This document shows positions 36,287 to 45,247 of a stretch of 64,000 nucleotides of DNA, in pieces (position 1 is the first letter of the stretch; each line of letters begins with the position of its first letter). The stretch lies in the NCBI RefSeq assembly GCF_026627925.1, contig NZ_JAPNLE010000009.1, positions 4,216,001-4,280,000 on the forward strand, given 5' to 3'. The notes beneath the pieces were generated by a model that had not been told where the DNA came from, made no database searches, and saw only the letters and a list, made by a program, of their open reading frames with translations. Origin of the DNA: Cupriavidus sp. D39 (GTDB lineage: Bacteria; Pseudomonadota; Gammaproteobacteria; Burkholderiales; Burkholderiaceae). Made by a program: the position numbers and the translations under genes.

Positions 36287-36794
36287 GCGCGCTGCCTGGC
36301 TGGGCGAACGGGTTGCTGTCGTTGCTCGCGTTGCCCATGGTGTCCGTCGTGTCCATGGCGTCCGACTCCGCCGGCTGCGCGCCGCGCCTCCAGCAATTGG
36401 CGTCGGTCCGGTGCTTGCCCGCCGCCGCGTCGCTCAGGGCGTTGTCCAGCTTCTGCTGGTTGAAGCCGGGAAATGCCTGCAGGCGTTCCAAGAGCGCCGC
36501 GTGATTGGCCGCATCGAGCGGCACCACGCAGCCCCGGGGCGTGCCGTTGGACTTGGGGTCTCCCACCAGGATCAGCCATGCTTTGCCGGCCCACGGCTCG
36601 CGGTTCGAGACCCGCACCACCACGCGCTCGATCACATCCCATTCGAGTTCTTCGCGCTGGCCATCGGGGCGATGCACGACGAGGCGGTCGTCGTAGAGGT
36701 TGACCACGAACGGTTGCCCGGGATCGACGGAGCGCGCGCGGCTGGCCTGTGCGCGATTGCCCGTCGGAAGTATCTTGCGTAGCCAGCTGATCAT
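36267..36794 (-). CDS. unknown protein between pepP and ubiH
   Basis: 175 residues, no family recognised. After a short basic amphipathic start (MISWLRKILPTGNRAQASRARS), residues about 28-125 look like one folded domain with alternating strands (FVVNLYDDRLVVHRPDGQ, VVVRVSNREPWAGKAWLILVG) and a helical end (ALLERLQAFPGFNQQKLDNAL), reminiscent of a PH-like fold. The last 45 residues are polar and probably disordered (MDTTDTMGNASNDSN). No signal peptide. It overlaps pepP by 4 bp and ubiH by 20 bp, so all three are one operon. Confidence 0.75.
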   Translation of the reverse strand: MISWLRKILPTGNRAQASRARSVDPGQPFVVNLYDDRLVVHRPDGQREELEWDVIERVVVRVSNREPWAGKAWLILVGDPKSNGTPRGCVVPLDAANHAALLERLQAFPGFNQQKLDNALSDAAAGKHRTDANCWRRGAQPAESDAMDTTDTMGNASNDSNPFAQPGSAHEPGKH

Positions 36795-38185
36795 CGTGCA
36801 CCTCCCGCGTCGCGCATCAGCGCCTCGATTTCGTCGGCCTTGACCGGGACGCCACGCGTCATCAGTTCGCAGCCGCCATCGGTGACAACCGCATCGTCCT
36901 CGATGCGGATGCCGATATGCCAGAAGCGCTCCGGCACGTCCGGTGCCGGGCGCACGTAGATGCCGGGCTCCACCGTCAGCACCATGCCGGGCTCGAGTGG
37001 GCGCCAGGCGCGCTCGCCCTCGGCCGGCGCGGCACCGGGCACGCGGTATTCGCCCACATCATGCACGTCCATGCCTAGCCAGTGGCCGGTGCGGTGCATG
37101 TAGAACTGGCGGTAGCTGCCGCTGGCGAGCACGTCGTCCAGGCTGCCGCAGCGGTTCGCGTCGAGCAGGCCGGTATCGAGCATGCCCTGCGCCAGCACGC
37201 GGGTCGCCGCGTCGTGCGGCACGTTGTAGGGCACGCCGGGGCGGGTCTCGGCGATGGCGGCTTCCTGCGCGGCCACCACCAGGTCGTACAACTCGCGCTG
37301 GGCCGGCGAGAAGCGGCCGGAGACGGGGAAGGTGCGGGTGATGTCGGAGGCATAGCCGTCGAGCTCGCAGCCGGCGTCGATCAGGCACAGGTCGCCGTCG
37401 CGCAGCTCGGCGGGGCCGGCCCGGTAATGCAGCACGCAGGCATTGGGGCCGGTGGCGACGATCGAGTTGTAGGCGACGCTCTGCGCGCCGTGGCGGCGGA
37501 ATTCGTAGAGCAGCTCGGCTTCCAGGTGGTACTCGCGCAGCCCTTCGCGCGACGCGCGCATGGCGCGCACATGGGCCTGGGCCGAGATCTCGGCGGCGCG
37601 GCGCATGGTGACAATCTCGCCGGCGTCCTTGAACAAGCGCATCTCGTCGAGGATGGTGCGGATGTCGATCGCCGTCGATGGCGCGGTCACGCCGGCACGG
37701 CCTTGCATGCGCACCGTTTCGAGCCAGCGCCGCACCTGCATGTCGGTGCGGGTGTTGGCGGCCAGCGGGTAGGCCACCACGGCGTGGTTGGCCAGCAGCG
37801 ACGGCAGCAGGGCGTCGATCTCCTCGACCGAATGCGCTTCGTCGAAGCCGAAGGCGGCCTGCGCGCCTTCCGGGCCATAGCGGAAGCCATCCCAGATCTC
37901 GCGTTCTTCGTGCTTGGGGCGGCAGAACAGGATGCTGCGCTCGGCGCCGGACGCCTGCGCCACCAGGACCAGCACTGCCTCCGGCTCGGTGAAGCCGGTC
38001 AGGTAGTAGAAATAGCTGTCGTGGCGATAGGGATAGTCGCTATCGCGGTTGCGCATGGCTTCCGGCGCGGTGGGCAGGATCGCCACGCCGCCGCCGCCGG
38101 CGCGCAATTGCTGGAGCACGCGGGCGCGCCGGTCGCGACAGGCGAGAAGGAGGGCGGAGTCGGGTGCGGACATGTGTTGGGCCAC
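36791..38185 (-). CDS. pepP: Xaa-Pro aminopeptidase P
   Basis: A 464-residue M24B metallopeptidase removing N-terminal residues before proline. It has the N-terminal creatinase-like domain (RDSDYPYRHDSYFYYLTGFTEPEAVL) and the catalytic pita-bread domain with metal ligands in LCLIDAGCELDGYASDITRTFPVSG, HRTGHWLGMDVHDVGEY, GMVLTVEPGIYV and GIRIEDDAVVT. The start is at 38185, or the fifth codon ATG at 38173. First gene of pepP-unknown-ubiH. Confidence 0.95.
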   Translation of the reverse strand: MAQHMSAPDSALLLACRDRRARVLQQLRAGGGGVAILPTAPEAMRNRDSDYPYRHDSYFYYLTGFTEPEAVLVLVAQASGAERSILFCRPKHEEREIWDGFRYGPEGAQAAFGFDEAHSVEEIDALLPSLLANHAVVAYPLAANTRTDMQVRRWLETVRMQGRAGVTAPSTAIDIRTILDEMRLFKDAGEIVTMRRAAEISAQAHVRAMRASREGLREYHLEAELLYEFRRHGAQSVAYNSIVATGPNACVLHYRAGPAELRDGDLCLIDAGCELDGYASDITRTFPVSGRFSPAQRELYDLVVAAQEAAIAETRPGVPYNVPHDAATRVLAQGMLDTGLLDANRCGSLDDVLASGSYRQFYMHRTGHWLGMDVHDVGEYRVPGAAPAEGERAWRPLEPGMVLTVEPGIYVRPAPDVPERFWHIGIRIEDDAVVTDGGCELMTRGVPVKADEIEALMRDAGGAR

Positions 38186-38254
38186 GTGGATGGGGAATAA
38201 GGCGATTCTAACGCCGCCGCATTGCCGGTGCGGGCCTGGACGCGCTGGACCCGC

Positions 38255-38995
38255 TCAAGGCAGGGGTGCGCAAGCGGTGCCGGACCGGGCTAGCACCGCG
38301 GCATCGAGTGCCGCCAGCTGGGCCGGCGTGCCGATGTTCTCCCAGGCGCCGTCGAAGCGCTCGCCGCTGGCTAGCCCGGCTGCCACCGCGGCGCGGTAGT
38401 AAGGCGTCATGGCAACTTTCTGGCCGGGCTCGATGGCAGTAAACAGCCGGGTGTCGTACAGGCCAATATTGCCGAAGGTCAGGCTCGGCGCCGTTGCCGT
38501 GGGCGCGGGCAGCAGCAGGCCATCGGCCCCGAGCGCAAAATCGCCGCGCGGATGGAATGGCGGATTGGGCACCATCACCAGGTGCATGCGCGGCTCGGGC
38601 GCACCGGCCATGGCGCGCGCCCGGGGCAGCAGGGCGCGGAAGTCGTAGTCGGTGAAGATGTCGCCGGATACCGCCAGGAATATCTCTCCGCGCTCGGGCG
38701 CGGCCGACAGCAGCGGCAGCGCCTGGGCAATGCCGCCGGCGGTTTCCAGCGCGCTGGGCTCGGCCGAGTACGCCAGGCACACGCCGAAGCGGTTGCCATC
38801 ACCGAGCGCCTGTTCGATCTGCCCGCCAAGCCAGGCGTGGTTGATCACGATGTCCTTGAAGCCGGCACGCGCCAGCGCCTCGATCTTCCAGACGATCAGT
38901 GGTTTTCCGCCCACCTGCAGCAGCGGCTTGGGGCAAGCATCGGTCAGCGGGCGCATGCGCTCGCCGCGCCCGGCTGCAAAAATCATGGCTTTCAA
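38255..38995 (-). CDS. murU: N-acetylmuramate-1-phosphate uridylyltransferase
   Basis: A 246-residue nucleotidyltransferase. The Rossmann signature is MIFAAGRGERMRPLTDACPKPLLQV, followed by VSGDIFTDYDF (metal site) and FGNIGLYDTRLF. It best matches MurU, which makes UDP-MurNAc from MurNAc-1-phosphate in the recycling route that bypasses de novo synthesis. The TTG at 38995 yields M-KAMIFAAG, the family N-terminus; the ATG at 38986 is the alternative. AmgK, which makes its substrate, is encoded 1.1 kb upstream on the same strand with azlCD between. Confidence 0.88.
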   Translation of the reverse strand: MKAMIFAAGRGERMRPLTDACPKPLLQVGGKPLIVWKIEALARAGFKDIVINHAWLGGQIEQALGDGNRFGVCLAYSAEPSALETAGGIAQALPLLSAAPERGEIFLAVSGDIFTDYDFRALLPRARAMAGAPEPRMHLVMVPNPPFHPRGDFALGADGLLLPAPTATAPSLTFGNIGLYDTRLFTAIEPGQKVAMTPYYRAAVAAGLASGERFDGAWENIGTPAQLAALDAAVLARSGTACAPLP

Positions 38996-39012
38996 TGCAG
39001 GGTCTCCGGCGC

Positions 39013-39351
39013 TTATTTCAGCGCGTGGTTCAGCAGGTATGTCAGCGCGATCAGGGTGCCCATGCCGCCGGCAATGGTCCAGCCGATGCTGCGCGTCCTG
39101 GCGGCGATGACGATGGCCACCAGGCCGGCAATCAGGCGCGCGTTGCCAGGGCCGATGTCGAGCTGGCCATCGCGCATCAGCAGGTCGGGGGCGATCAACG
39201 CCGAGAGCATGGCGGCCGGCACGAACTGCAGCGCGGTGCGGAACCACGACGGCAGCCGCACCCGGCCTTCCACGGCAATGAAGGACAGGCGGATCAGGAA
39301 GGTGGCGAGGCCGGCGCCGATGAACACCAGCAGCAGGGTCAACTGGCTCAT
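39013..39351 (-). CDS. azlD: AzlD family branched-chain amino acid transport protein
   Basis: A 112-residue membrane protein with about four hydrophobic segments. RLSFIAVEGRVRLPSWFRTALQFVPAAMLSALIAPDLL is the AzlD signature. AzlD is the small partner of AzlC in branched-chain amino-acid (analogue) export. Its start overlaps the azlC stop by four bases. Confidence 0.92.
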   Translation of the reverse strand: MSQLTLLLVFIGAGLATFLIRLSFIAVEGRVRLPSWFRTALQFVPAAMLSALIAPDLLMRDGQLDIGPGNARLIAGLVAIVIAARTRSIGWTIAGGMGTLIALTYLLNHALK

Positions 39352-40109
39352 GCGGCGGGCTCCGTCGCGGCCGGCTTGCGCTGCCCGCGGTCCTTGCCCA
39401 GCAGCAGCATGCCCGCGGCAATCCCGCCCAGCGCCGCGGCCATCAGGCCGAGCTTGTGCGGCATGCCGTAGCAGGCCACCGCCAGCGCCGTGGCCACCAG
39501 CGCCGCCGCGGCGTGCGAGCGGTGCTTGATGCCGGGCACGATGATGGCGATGAAGGTGAGCGGCAGGAAGAAGTCGAGCGGCCAGTCGCGCGGGATCTGG
39601 GCGCCCACCAGCACGCCCGCCAGCGTCGAGACCTGCCAGCTGGCCCACAGCGCGAAGCCGGCGCCAAAGAAGAACCAGTGGCGGTAGCGCTTGTGCTCGT
39701 TGTCGTCGCCAAGGCGCCGCGTCATGGCGGCGAAGGCCTCGTCGGTCAGCAGGTAGGCGATCAGCGCCTTCCAGCGGCCCGGCAGGTGCGCCAGTGCCGG
39801 GGCCATGGTGGCGGAGTACAGCGCATGGCGCAGGTTGACCATGGCGACCGTCACGGCAATCAGCACCGCCGGCGTGCCCGCCGCCCACAGCTGCGTCAGG
39901 ATCATCTGCGAGGCGCCACCGAACACGATCGCGCTCATGGCGCAGGCCAGCCACGCGGGCATGCCGGCGTTGACCGCCAGCACGCCATAGATCAGGCCGA
40001 ACGGAGCCACGCCCAGCAGCATGGGCGCCAGCGCGCGCACGCCGGCCCACCACTCGCCGCCGCGGGTGAGCTTGCCCGGGGGTGGCCGCCGGAGATCATG
40101 GCTGTGCAC
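39348..40109 (-). CDS. azlC: AzlC family branched-chain amino acid transport protein
   Basis: A 253-residue inner-membrane protein, large subunit of the AzlCD exporter. Characteristic are MLLGVAPFGLIYGVLAVNAGMPAW, FGGASQMILTQLWAAG and NLRHALYSATMAPALAHLPGRWK. Substrate specificity is inferred from characterised homologues (branched-chain amino acids, azaleucine). It starts 21 bp after the amgK stop. Confidence 0.92.
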   Translation of the reverse strand: MHSHDLRRPPPGKLTRGGEWWAGVRALAPMLLGVAPFGLIYGVLAVNAGMPAWLACAMSAIVFGGASQMILTQLWAAGTPAVLIAVTVAMVNLRHALYSATMAPALAHLPGRWKALIAYLLTDEAFAAMTRRLGDDNEHKRYRHWFFFGAGFALWASWQVSTLAGVLVGAQIPRDWPLDFFLPLTFIAIIVPGIKHRSHAAAALVATALAVACYGMPHKLGLMAAALGGIAAGMLLLGKDRGQRKPAATEPAA

Positions 40110-40130
40110 CCGGCATGGCTTGCGCTGGCA

Positions 40131-41165
40131 TCAGAAGGTGTAGCTGACCGGGCGCTCGACGCCATCGAGGGCGTCGAACAGGCGTACCAGCCTGCGCAGC
40201 TCGATGTAGCGGCCCGCCACCTGGCGAGCGTACTTGAGCACCAGCGGCAGGTTGGCCAGGTAGCCATCCTTGCCGTCGCGATGGTAAAGGCGGGCAAAGA
40301 TGCCGAGCACCTTGAGGTGGCGCTGCAGGCCCATCCACTCGAAATCCCGGTAGAAGTCGCCAAAATCGGGCGCCACCGGCAGCCCGGCCTTGCGCGCGCG
40401 CTCCCAGTAGCGGATCAGCCAGTCGAGCTGCTCCTGCTCGTCCCATTCAATATAGGCATCGCGCCACAGCGACACCGCGTCATAGGTGATGGGGCCGATC
40501 ACCGCGTCCTGGAAATCGAGGATGCCGGGATTGGCCTCGCCCTCAAGCACCATCAGGTTGCGCGAGTGATAGTCGCGATGCACGTACACCTGCGGCTGGG
40601 CCACGTTGTTGGCCAGCAGCGTCTGCATCACTTCGGCCAGTCCGGATTCCTGGTCGGGCGTGAGTGTCACACCCAGGTGCCGGGCCACGTACCACTGCGG
40701 GAACAGGTCGACTTCACGCTGCAGCAGCGCGCGGTCGTAGGCGGGCAAGGTGCCGGGGCGGGTCGCGAGCTGGATCTTCACGAGCGCGGCGGAGGCATCG
40801 CCATAGAGGCCGCGCGCGCTGGCAGCGTCCAGCCGGGACAGATACGTGGTGTTGCCCAGGTCGCTGAGCAGAAGGAAGCCTTGTTCAAGGTCCTGCGCCA
40901 GTACCTTGGGCACGTTCACGCCGGCGGCGCCGAACAGTTCCGCCACATGGATGAAGGGGCGGCAGTCCTCCTGCGCGGGCGGCGCATCCATCACGATCAC
41001 GCTCGGATGGTCGGGGTGGCTGGTGCTGGCCCGGAAGTACCGCCGGAAGCTGGCGTCGGCCGATGCCGGGGCGCAGGAGTCGGGGTTAACGGACCAGGCC
41101 GGACCGAGTCCGGACACCCAGACTTTGAGCTGGTCGAGACGCGGGTCGAGAGGATGTGCTGCCAT
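40131..41165 (-). CDS. amgK: anomeric N-acetylmuramate/N-acetylglucosamine kinase
   Basis: A 344-residue aminoglycoside-phosphotransferase-fold kinase. The catalytic loop is YVHRDYHSRNLMVL and the metal-binding DFQ in GILDFQDAVIGPITYDAVSLWRD. This form is typical of AmgK, which phosphorylates MurNAc at C1 for MurU. The presence of murU in the same gene string supports the assignment over a generic APH kinase. The ATG at 41165 (MAAHPLDPRLDQLK) is chosen because longer starts run into the divergent lptD promoter. Confidence 0.88.
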   Translation of the reverse strand: MAAHPLDPRLDQLKVWVSGLGPAWSVNPDSCAPASADASFRRYFRASTSHPDHPSVIVMDAPPAQEDCRPFIHVAELFGAAGVNVPKVLAQDLEQGFLLLSDLGNTTYLSRLDAASARGLYGDASAALVKIQLATRPGTLPAYDRALLQREVDLFPQWYVARHLGVTLTPDQESGLAEVMQTLLANNVAQPQVYVHRDYHSRNLMVLEGEANPGILDFQDAVIGPITYDAVSLWRDAYIEWDEQEQLDWLIRYWERARKAGLPVAPDFGDFYRDFEWMGLQRHLKVLGIFARLYHRDGKDGYLANLPLVLKYARQVAGRYIELRRLVRLFDALDGVERPVSYTF

Positions 41166-41320
41166 GCCGGAAAGGGAGAATAGGATGCCCCGTATAATAC
41201 CCGACCAGACCCGGGCCCCGGGGCGGCTCCCAGGCGGGCCTCCCCAGCCCGACAGCCTGCTTCGGCGGTGGCTGGCGGTTGCTGGGCCGCCGCCGCCGCT
41301 CTGACTCATGACCCGCTCGC
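41166..41320. promoter_or_regulatory. divergent promoter region, amgK / lptD
   Basis: A 155-bp spacer with a perfect TATAAT at 41193-41198 in + orientation; a -35 element is not obvious. The rest is very GC-rich. The box probably serves lptD-surA-pdxA-rsmA; the amgK promoter is not resolved. Confidence 0.4.
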
Positions 41321-43729
41321 ATGACCGAACAACGACGATCACCGAACCAGAAGGCTAGCAAGACACCGGCACGACTCCCCGGCAGCGCGTTGCGCCCGCT
41401 CGTGCTGGCCATGGCCAGCTGGTCGGTGGGTGCGCACGCGCAGGCCGTGAGCTCCACCATTCCCGACCTGCCGGTGGCCGAGCCGACCGTCGAGGCGATG
41501 CCCGAGGCCCCGCCGGTAGCCGGCGAGCTGGTGCCGCGCCTGGCTGAGCCGGGCACGGCCAGGACCACGCCGGCCGAACCCGACGACAATCCGCCCACCT
41601 TTGTCTCGGGCGACCGCATGACCGGCTATAACCAGCGCGGCGTGGAACTCGAGGGCAACGCCGAGCTGCGCCGCGCTGGCGGCGTGGTCAAGGGCGACAA
41701 GCTCACCTATGACCAGGACAGCGACGAGGCTTTTGTCCACGGCAATGCCCGCATCGCCCGCGACGGCTCGCTCTCGGTCGGGCCGGAAGCCCGTCTGCGG
41801 GTCGAGGCCAACGAAGGCTACATGCTGTCGCCGGACTACTATTTCCAGCAGACCGGCGGCTCGGGCAAGGCCGAGCGCATCGATTTCATCGACAAGAACC
41901 TGAGCACGATCAAGCGCGCCACCTATACGACCTGTTCGCCGGACAACGCGGACTGGTATTTCAGCGCGCGCGAGCTCGATATCGACAGCGACCGCCAGGT
42001 GGGCACCGCCTATGGCGGCGTGCTGCGCTTTTTCGACGTGCCGATCATGGCGGCACCGGTGTTCAGTTTCCCGCTCAACAACGAGCGCCGCAGCGGCGTG
42101 CTGCCGCCGCTGTTCGGCTACAGCTCGCGCTCGGGGGCCGACCTGACGGTGCCGTATTACTTCAATATCGCGCCCAATCGGGATCTGACGTTGTTCCCGC
42201 GCTATCTGAGCTCGCGCGGGGCGCAACTAGGTAGCGACTATCGCTACGTCGGTGATGGCTATAGCGGACGCCTGCGCGGCGAGTTCCTTCCGGACGATCA
42301 AAAGACCAAGACCAATCGCTGGGCTTATTCGGTCCAGCACACCCAGTTGCTCGCCCGTGGCCTTACCGCCTACGTCAATGTGAACAAGGTTTCGGACAAC
42401 CAGTACCCCGACGACCTGACACGATCGGTGACGCAGGCGACTCAGAGGCAATACACGCAGGAAGGGGGTGTTTCTTACACCTGGCAGGATTTTTCCGTGC
42501 TCGCGCGCGTGCAGAAGTTCCAGACCCTGACGCCGAGCCAGCCCTCTTACGAACGCGTGCCGCAGATCAATGGCAGCTATACACGGTATGATCTGGCCGG
42601 CTTCGACATCCAAGTCCAGACCGATTTCACGCGCTTCCGTATCCCGCTGACTTCGGATGGCACGCAGCAACCGGAAGGTGACCGGCTCTTCGTCCAGTCT
42701 TCGATCAGCTATCCGATCGTGCGCCCGGGCTGGTTCGTCACGCCCAAGGTATCGTTCAACGCCACCCAGTACCAGATGGAACCCGGCTCGGTCGCCGCCG
42801 GCACACCCACCACACTGAACCGCACGCTGCCGACGCTCAGCCTGGATTCGGGCATGACCTTCGAGCGCGAAGCGCCGACCATGAGCCGCTTGTTTGGCGT
42901 CAACTACGTGCAGACGCTCGAGCCACGCCTGTTCTACGTCTACACGCCGTTCCGTGACCAGAGCCAGTTCCCGCTGTTCGATACCGTACAGTCCGACTTC
43001 GGCTACGGCCAGATCTTCAGTGAAAATCCGTTCACCGGCTATGACCGCATCGCTGACAACAATAAGGTGACGGCGGGCGTGACCACGCGCCTGATCGAGG
43101 CAAGCAGCGGCATCGAGCGTTTCCGCGGCACGATCGCGCAGCGTTTCGACCTGACGGGCCAGCGCGTGCAGATCAGCGGCACCGACCCGATAGGCAAGGC
43201 AGGCTATTCCGACCTGCTGGCGGCGACGACCATCCAGATGTTCAAGGGTTACTACCTCGATGCGGGGATGCAGTACAACCCGGACAGCGCACGGGTGATC
43301 TACTCGAACATTGCCTTCTCCTGGCGGCCGGAGCAGCGAAAGACGCTGAATATCGGCTATCGCTACCGGCGCCCGACTTCGGTGACGGACAATACCGCCA
43401 TCGACCAGTTCGAGGTGTCGAGCCAGTGGCCGCTGTCCCAGCGCACCTATGGCATCGGCCGGGTCGCGTTCGACCTGAGCGCGAGCCAGTTGGTCGACGC
43501 GCTGGCCGGCTTCGAATACGCAGCGGATTGCTGGGTTGGCCGTGTGGTCTACCAGCGCTTCCGCAATACCTCGCAGGGCTACACCGGGCGCATCTTCTTC
43601 CAGGTGGAGTTCCGCGGGTTGTCCAAGATCGGTTCCAATCCGCTGGATGTGCTGCGGCTGAACGTGCCGGGTTATGAGCCCGTCCTCGCCAAGCCTGTTA
43701 TCCCATCCCAGTTCGACCACTATGAATGA
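41321..43729 (+). CDS. lptD: LPS-assembly protein LptD
   Basis: An 802-residue outer-membrane beta-barrel that inserts lipopolysaccharide into the outer leaflet with LptE. The signal region ends GAHAQ; a Pro-rich linker leads to the OstA/LptA-like domain (FVSGDRMTGYNQRGVELEGNAELRRAGG). The barrel occupies most of the rest, with strands such as NIAFSWRPEQRKTLNIGYRYRRP. Only two cysteines of the disulfide network are seen, C205 (YTTCSPDN) and C737 (ADCWVGR), consistent with one long-range bond. It leads lptD-surA-pdxA-rsmA, a classic envelope operon. Confidence 0.96.
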   Translation: MTEQRRSPNQKASKTPARLPGSALRPLVLAMASWSVGAHAQAVSSTIPDLPVAEPTVEAMPEAPPVAGELVPRLAEPGTARTTPAEPDDNPPTFVSGDRMTGYNQRGVELEGNAELRRAGGVVKGDKLTYDQDSDEAFVHGNARIARDGSLSVGPEARLRVEANEGYMLSPDYYFQQTGGSGKAERIDFIDKNLSTIKRATYTTCSPDNADWYFSARELDIDSDRQVGTAYGGVLRFFDVPIMAAPVFSFPLNNERRSGVLPPLFGYSSRSGADLTVPYYFNIAPNRDLTLFPRYLSSRGAQLGSDYRYVGDGYSGRLRGEFLPDDQKTKTNRWAYSVQHTQLLARGLTAYVNVNKVSDNQYPDDLTRSVTQATQRQYTQEGGVSYTWQDFSVLARVQKFQTLTPSQPSYERVPQINGSYTRYDLAGFDIQVQTDFTRFRIPLTSDGTQQPEGDRLFVQSSISYPIVRPGWFVTPKVSFNATQYQMEPGSVAAGTPTTLNRTLPTLSLDSGMTFEREAPTMSRLFGVNYVQTLEPRLFYVYTPFRDQSQFPLFDTVQSDFGYGQIFSENPFTGYDRIADNNKVTAGVTTRLIEASSGIERFRGTIAQRFDLTGQRVQISGTDPIGKAGYSDLLAATTIQMFKGYYLDAGMQYNPDSARVIYSNIAFSWRPEQRKTLNIGYRYRRPTSVTDNTAIDQFEVSSQWPLSQRTYGIGRVAFDLSASQLVDALAGFEYAADCWVGRVVYQRFRNTSQGYTGRIFFQVEFRGLSKIGSNPLDVLRLNVPGYEPVLAKPVIPSQFDHYE

Positions 43730-43735
43730 CGGACC

Positions 43736-45229
43736 ATGATGAAACGTCAAGAATTCAACGCGCTCTCCTCGATGTCTTCCCGCCTGACCGGCTGGCAAAG
43801 CTTGCTGCTGACCGCACTGCTGGCCGCCTTCGCGCTGCCCGCTTCGGCGCAGCTCAAGGCGCCCGGGCAGAAGGCCACCGGCATCTTCATGCCTCAGGCC
43901 GGCGACAGCGCTGCCGCTTCGCCCAGCCAGCCGCGCCTGGGGGTGACGCAGCCGGGCACGAGCGCCCAGCGCTCGCAACTGGTGGACGAGGTGGTGGCGA
44001 TCGTCAACAACAGTGTGATCACACGGCGTGAGCTGCTGGATCGCGCCGACGAGATCGAATCGCAGCTGCGCCAGGCCAACCGGCCGGTGCCGGCGCGCGC
44101 CGACCTCTTGGGCGAAGTGCTCGAGCGGCTGGTGATGGAGCGCGTGCAGACGCAGGCTGCGCAGGATGCCGGCATCAAGGTGACGGACCAGGAAGTGGAC
44201 CGCGCCGTTGAGTCGGTCGCGCAGCAAAACCACATCAATGCGACCGACCTGCGCAGCCAGGTCGAGCGCAGCGGCATGACCTGGACCAAGTACCGCGACG
44301 AGCTGCGCAAGCAGGTCCAGGTGATCCGCCTGCGCGAGCGCGAAGTCGACTCCAAGATCCAGGTCTATGACGGCGAGATCGACAACTATCTCGCCGCCCG
44401 TGGCGGCCAGGGCGCCGCCGCCAGCGGCCCCACCGAATACAACGTGGCCCAGATCCTGGTGCGCGTGCCGGAGGATGCCTCCGAAGCACAGAAGGCCACC
44501 TTGCGCGCCAAGGCCGAAGGCCTGCTCAAGCAGGCCCAGGGCGGCGCGGATTTCGCCCAGCTGGCGCAGGGCTCCGACGGCCCCGAGGCTGCCCAGGGCG
44601 GCTCGCTCGGCTTCCGCGAAATCGGCCGGCTGCCGGCGCTGTTTGCCAATGCCGTGCTTGACCTGCAGCCCGGTGGCGTGGCGCCCCAGGTCATCGAGAG
44701 CGCCAACGGTTTCCACGTGCTCAAGCTGGTGGCCAAGCGCACTGCGCCGCCGGCATCGTCGAACCCTGAGGCCAGCAATCACATCACGCAGACCCAGGTG
44801 CGCCATATCCTGATCCGCACCGGCCCCAACATGCCGGAAGCCGAGGCGCGCCGCCAGCTTTCCACGCTGCGCGATCGCATCACCCACGGCGGCGATTTCG
44901 CCGACGCGGCCAAGCGCTTCTCCCAGGATGGCTCGGCGCAGAACGGCGGCGATCTCGGCTGGGTATCGCCGGGCGAACTGGTGCCGGAGTTCGAGCAGGC
45001 CATGAGCCGCCTGCGCCCGGGCGAGGTGTCCGAGCCCATCGTCACGCAGTTCGGCGTGCACCTCATCCAGGTGCTCAACCGCCGCGAGACCGAGGTCACG
45101 CCGGAGAAGCAGCGCGACTTTGCCCGCGCGGAACTCCGCGAGCAGAAGGTGCGCGCGGCGTATGAAGACTGGCAGCGCCAGTTGCGCCAGGCCGCCTACG
45201 TGGAATACCGCGTCAACCGCCAGCGCTAA
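43736..45229 (+). CDS. surA: periplasmic chaperone and peptidyl-prolyl isomerase SurA
   Basis: A 497-residue periplasmic chaperone for outer-membrane proteins. The signal peptide ends ALPASAQ; the N-terminal chaperone domain has VDEVVAIVNNSVITRRELLDR. Two parvulin domains follow (about residues 235-340, PTEYNVAQILVRVPE..., and about 350-455, TQVRHILIRTGPNMPEAEAR... with GDLGWVSPGELVPEFE). A C-terminal helix completes the chaperone module. It starts 6 bp after lptD, whose folding depends on SurA. Confidence 0.96.
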   Translation: MMKRQEFNALSSMSSRLTGWQSLLLTALLAAFALPASAQLKAPGQKATGIFMPQAGDSAAASPSQPRLGVTQPGTSAQRSQLVDEVVAIVNNSVITRRELLDRADEIESQLRQANRPVPARADLLGEVLERLVMERVQTQAAQDAGIKVTDQEVDRAVESVAQQNHINATDLRSQVERSGMTWTKYRDELRKQVQVIRLREREVDSKIQVYDGEIDNYLAARGGQGAAASGPTEYNVAQILVRVPEDASEAQKATLRAKAEGLLKQAQGGADFAQLAQGSDGPEAAQGGSLGFREIGRLPALFANAVLDLQPGGVAPQVIESANGFHVLKLVAKRTAPPASSNPEASNHITQTQVRHILIRTGPNMPEAEARRQLSTLRDRITHGGDFADAAKRFSQDGSAQNGGDLGWVSPGELVPEFEQAMSRLRPGEVSEPIVTQFGVHLIQVLNRRETEVTPEKQRDFARAELREQKVRAAYEDWQRQLRQAAYVEYRVNRQR

Positions 45230-45247
45230 CCAGAACGCATCGCCACC

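Noticed and set aside
41321..43729. LptD with only two cysteines, first thought to be a defect
   Set aside because: The four-cysteine arrangement is not universal, and one long-range disulfide (C205-C737) would suffice. No sign of truncation.
42227..45061. A 944-codon open frame antisense to lptD and surA
   Set aside because: High-GC codon use on the sense strand leaves few stops on the complement. Composition is His/Ala/Arg-rich with no domain, and both sense genes are unmistakable.
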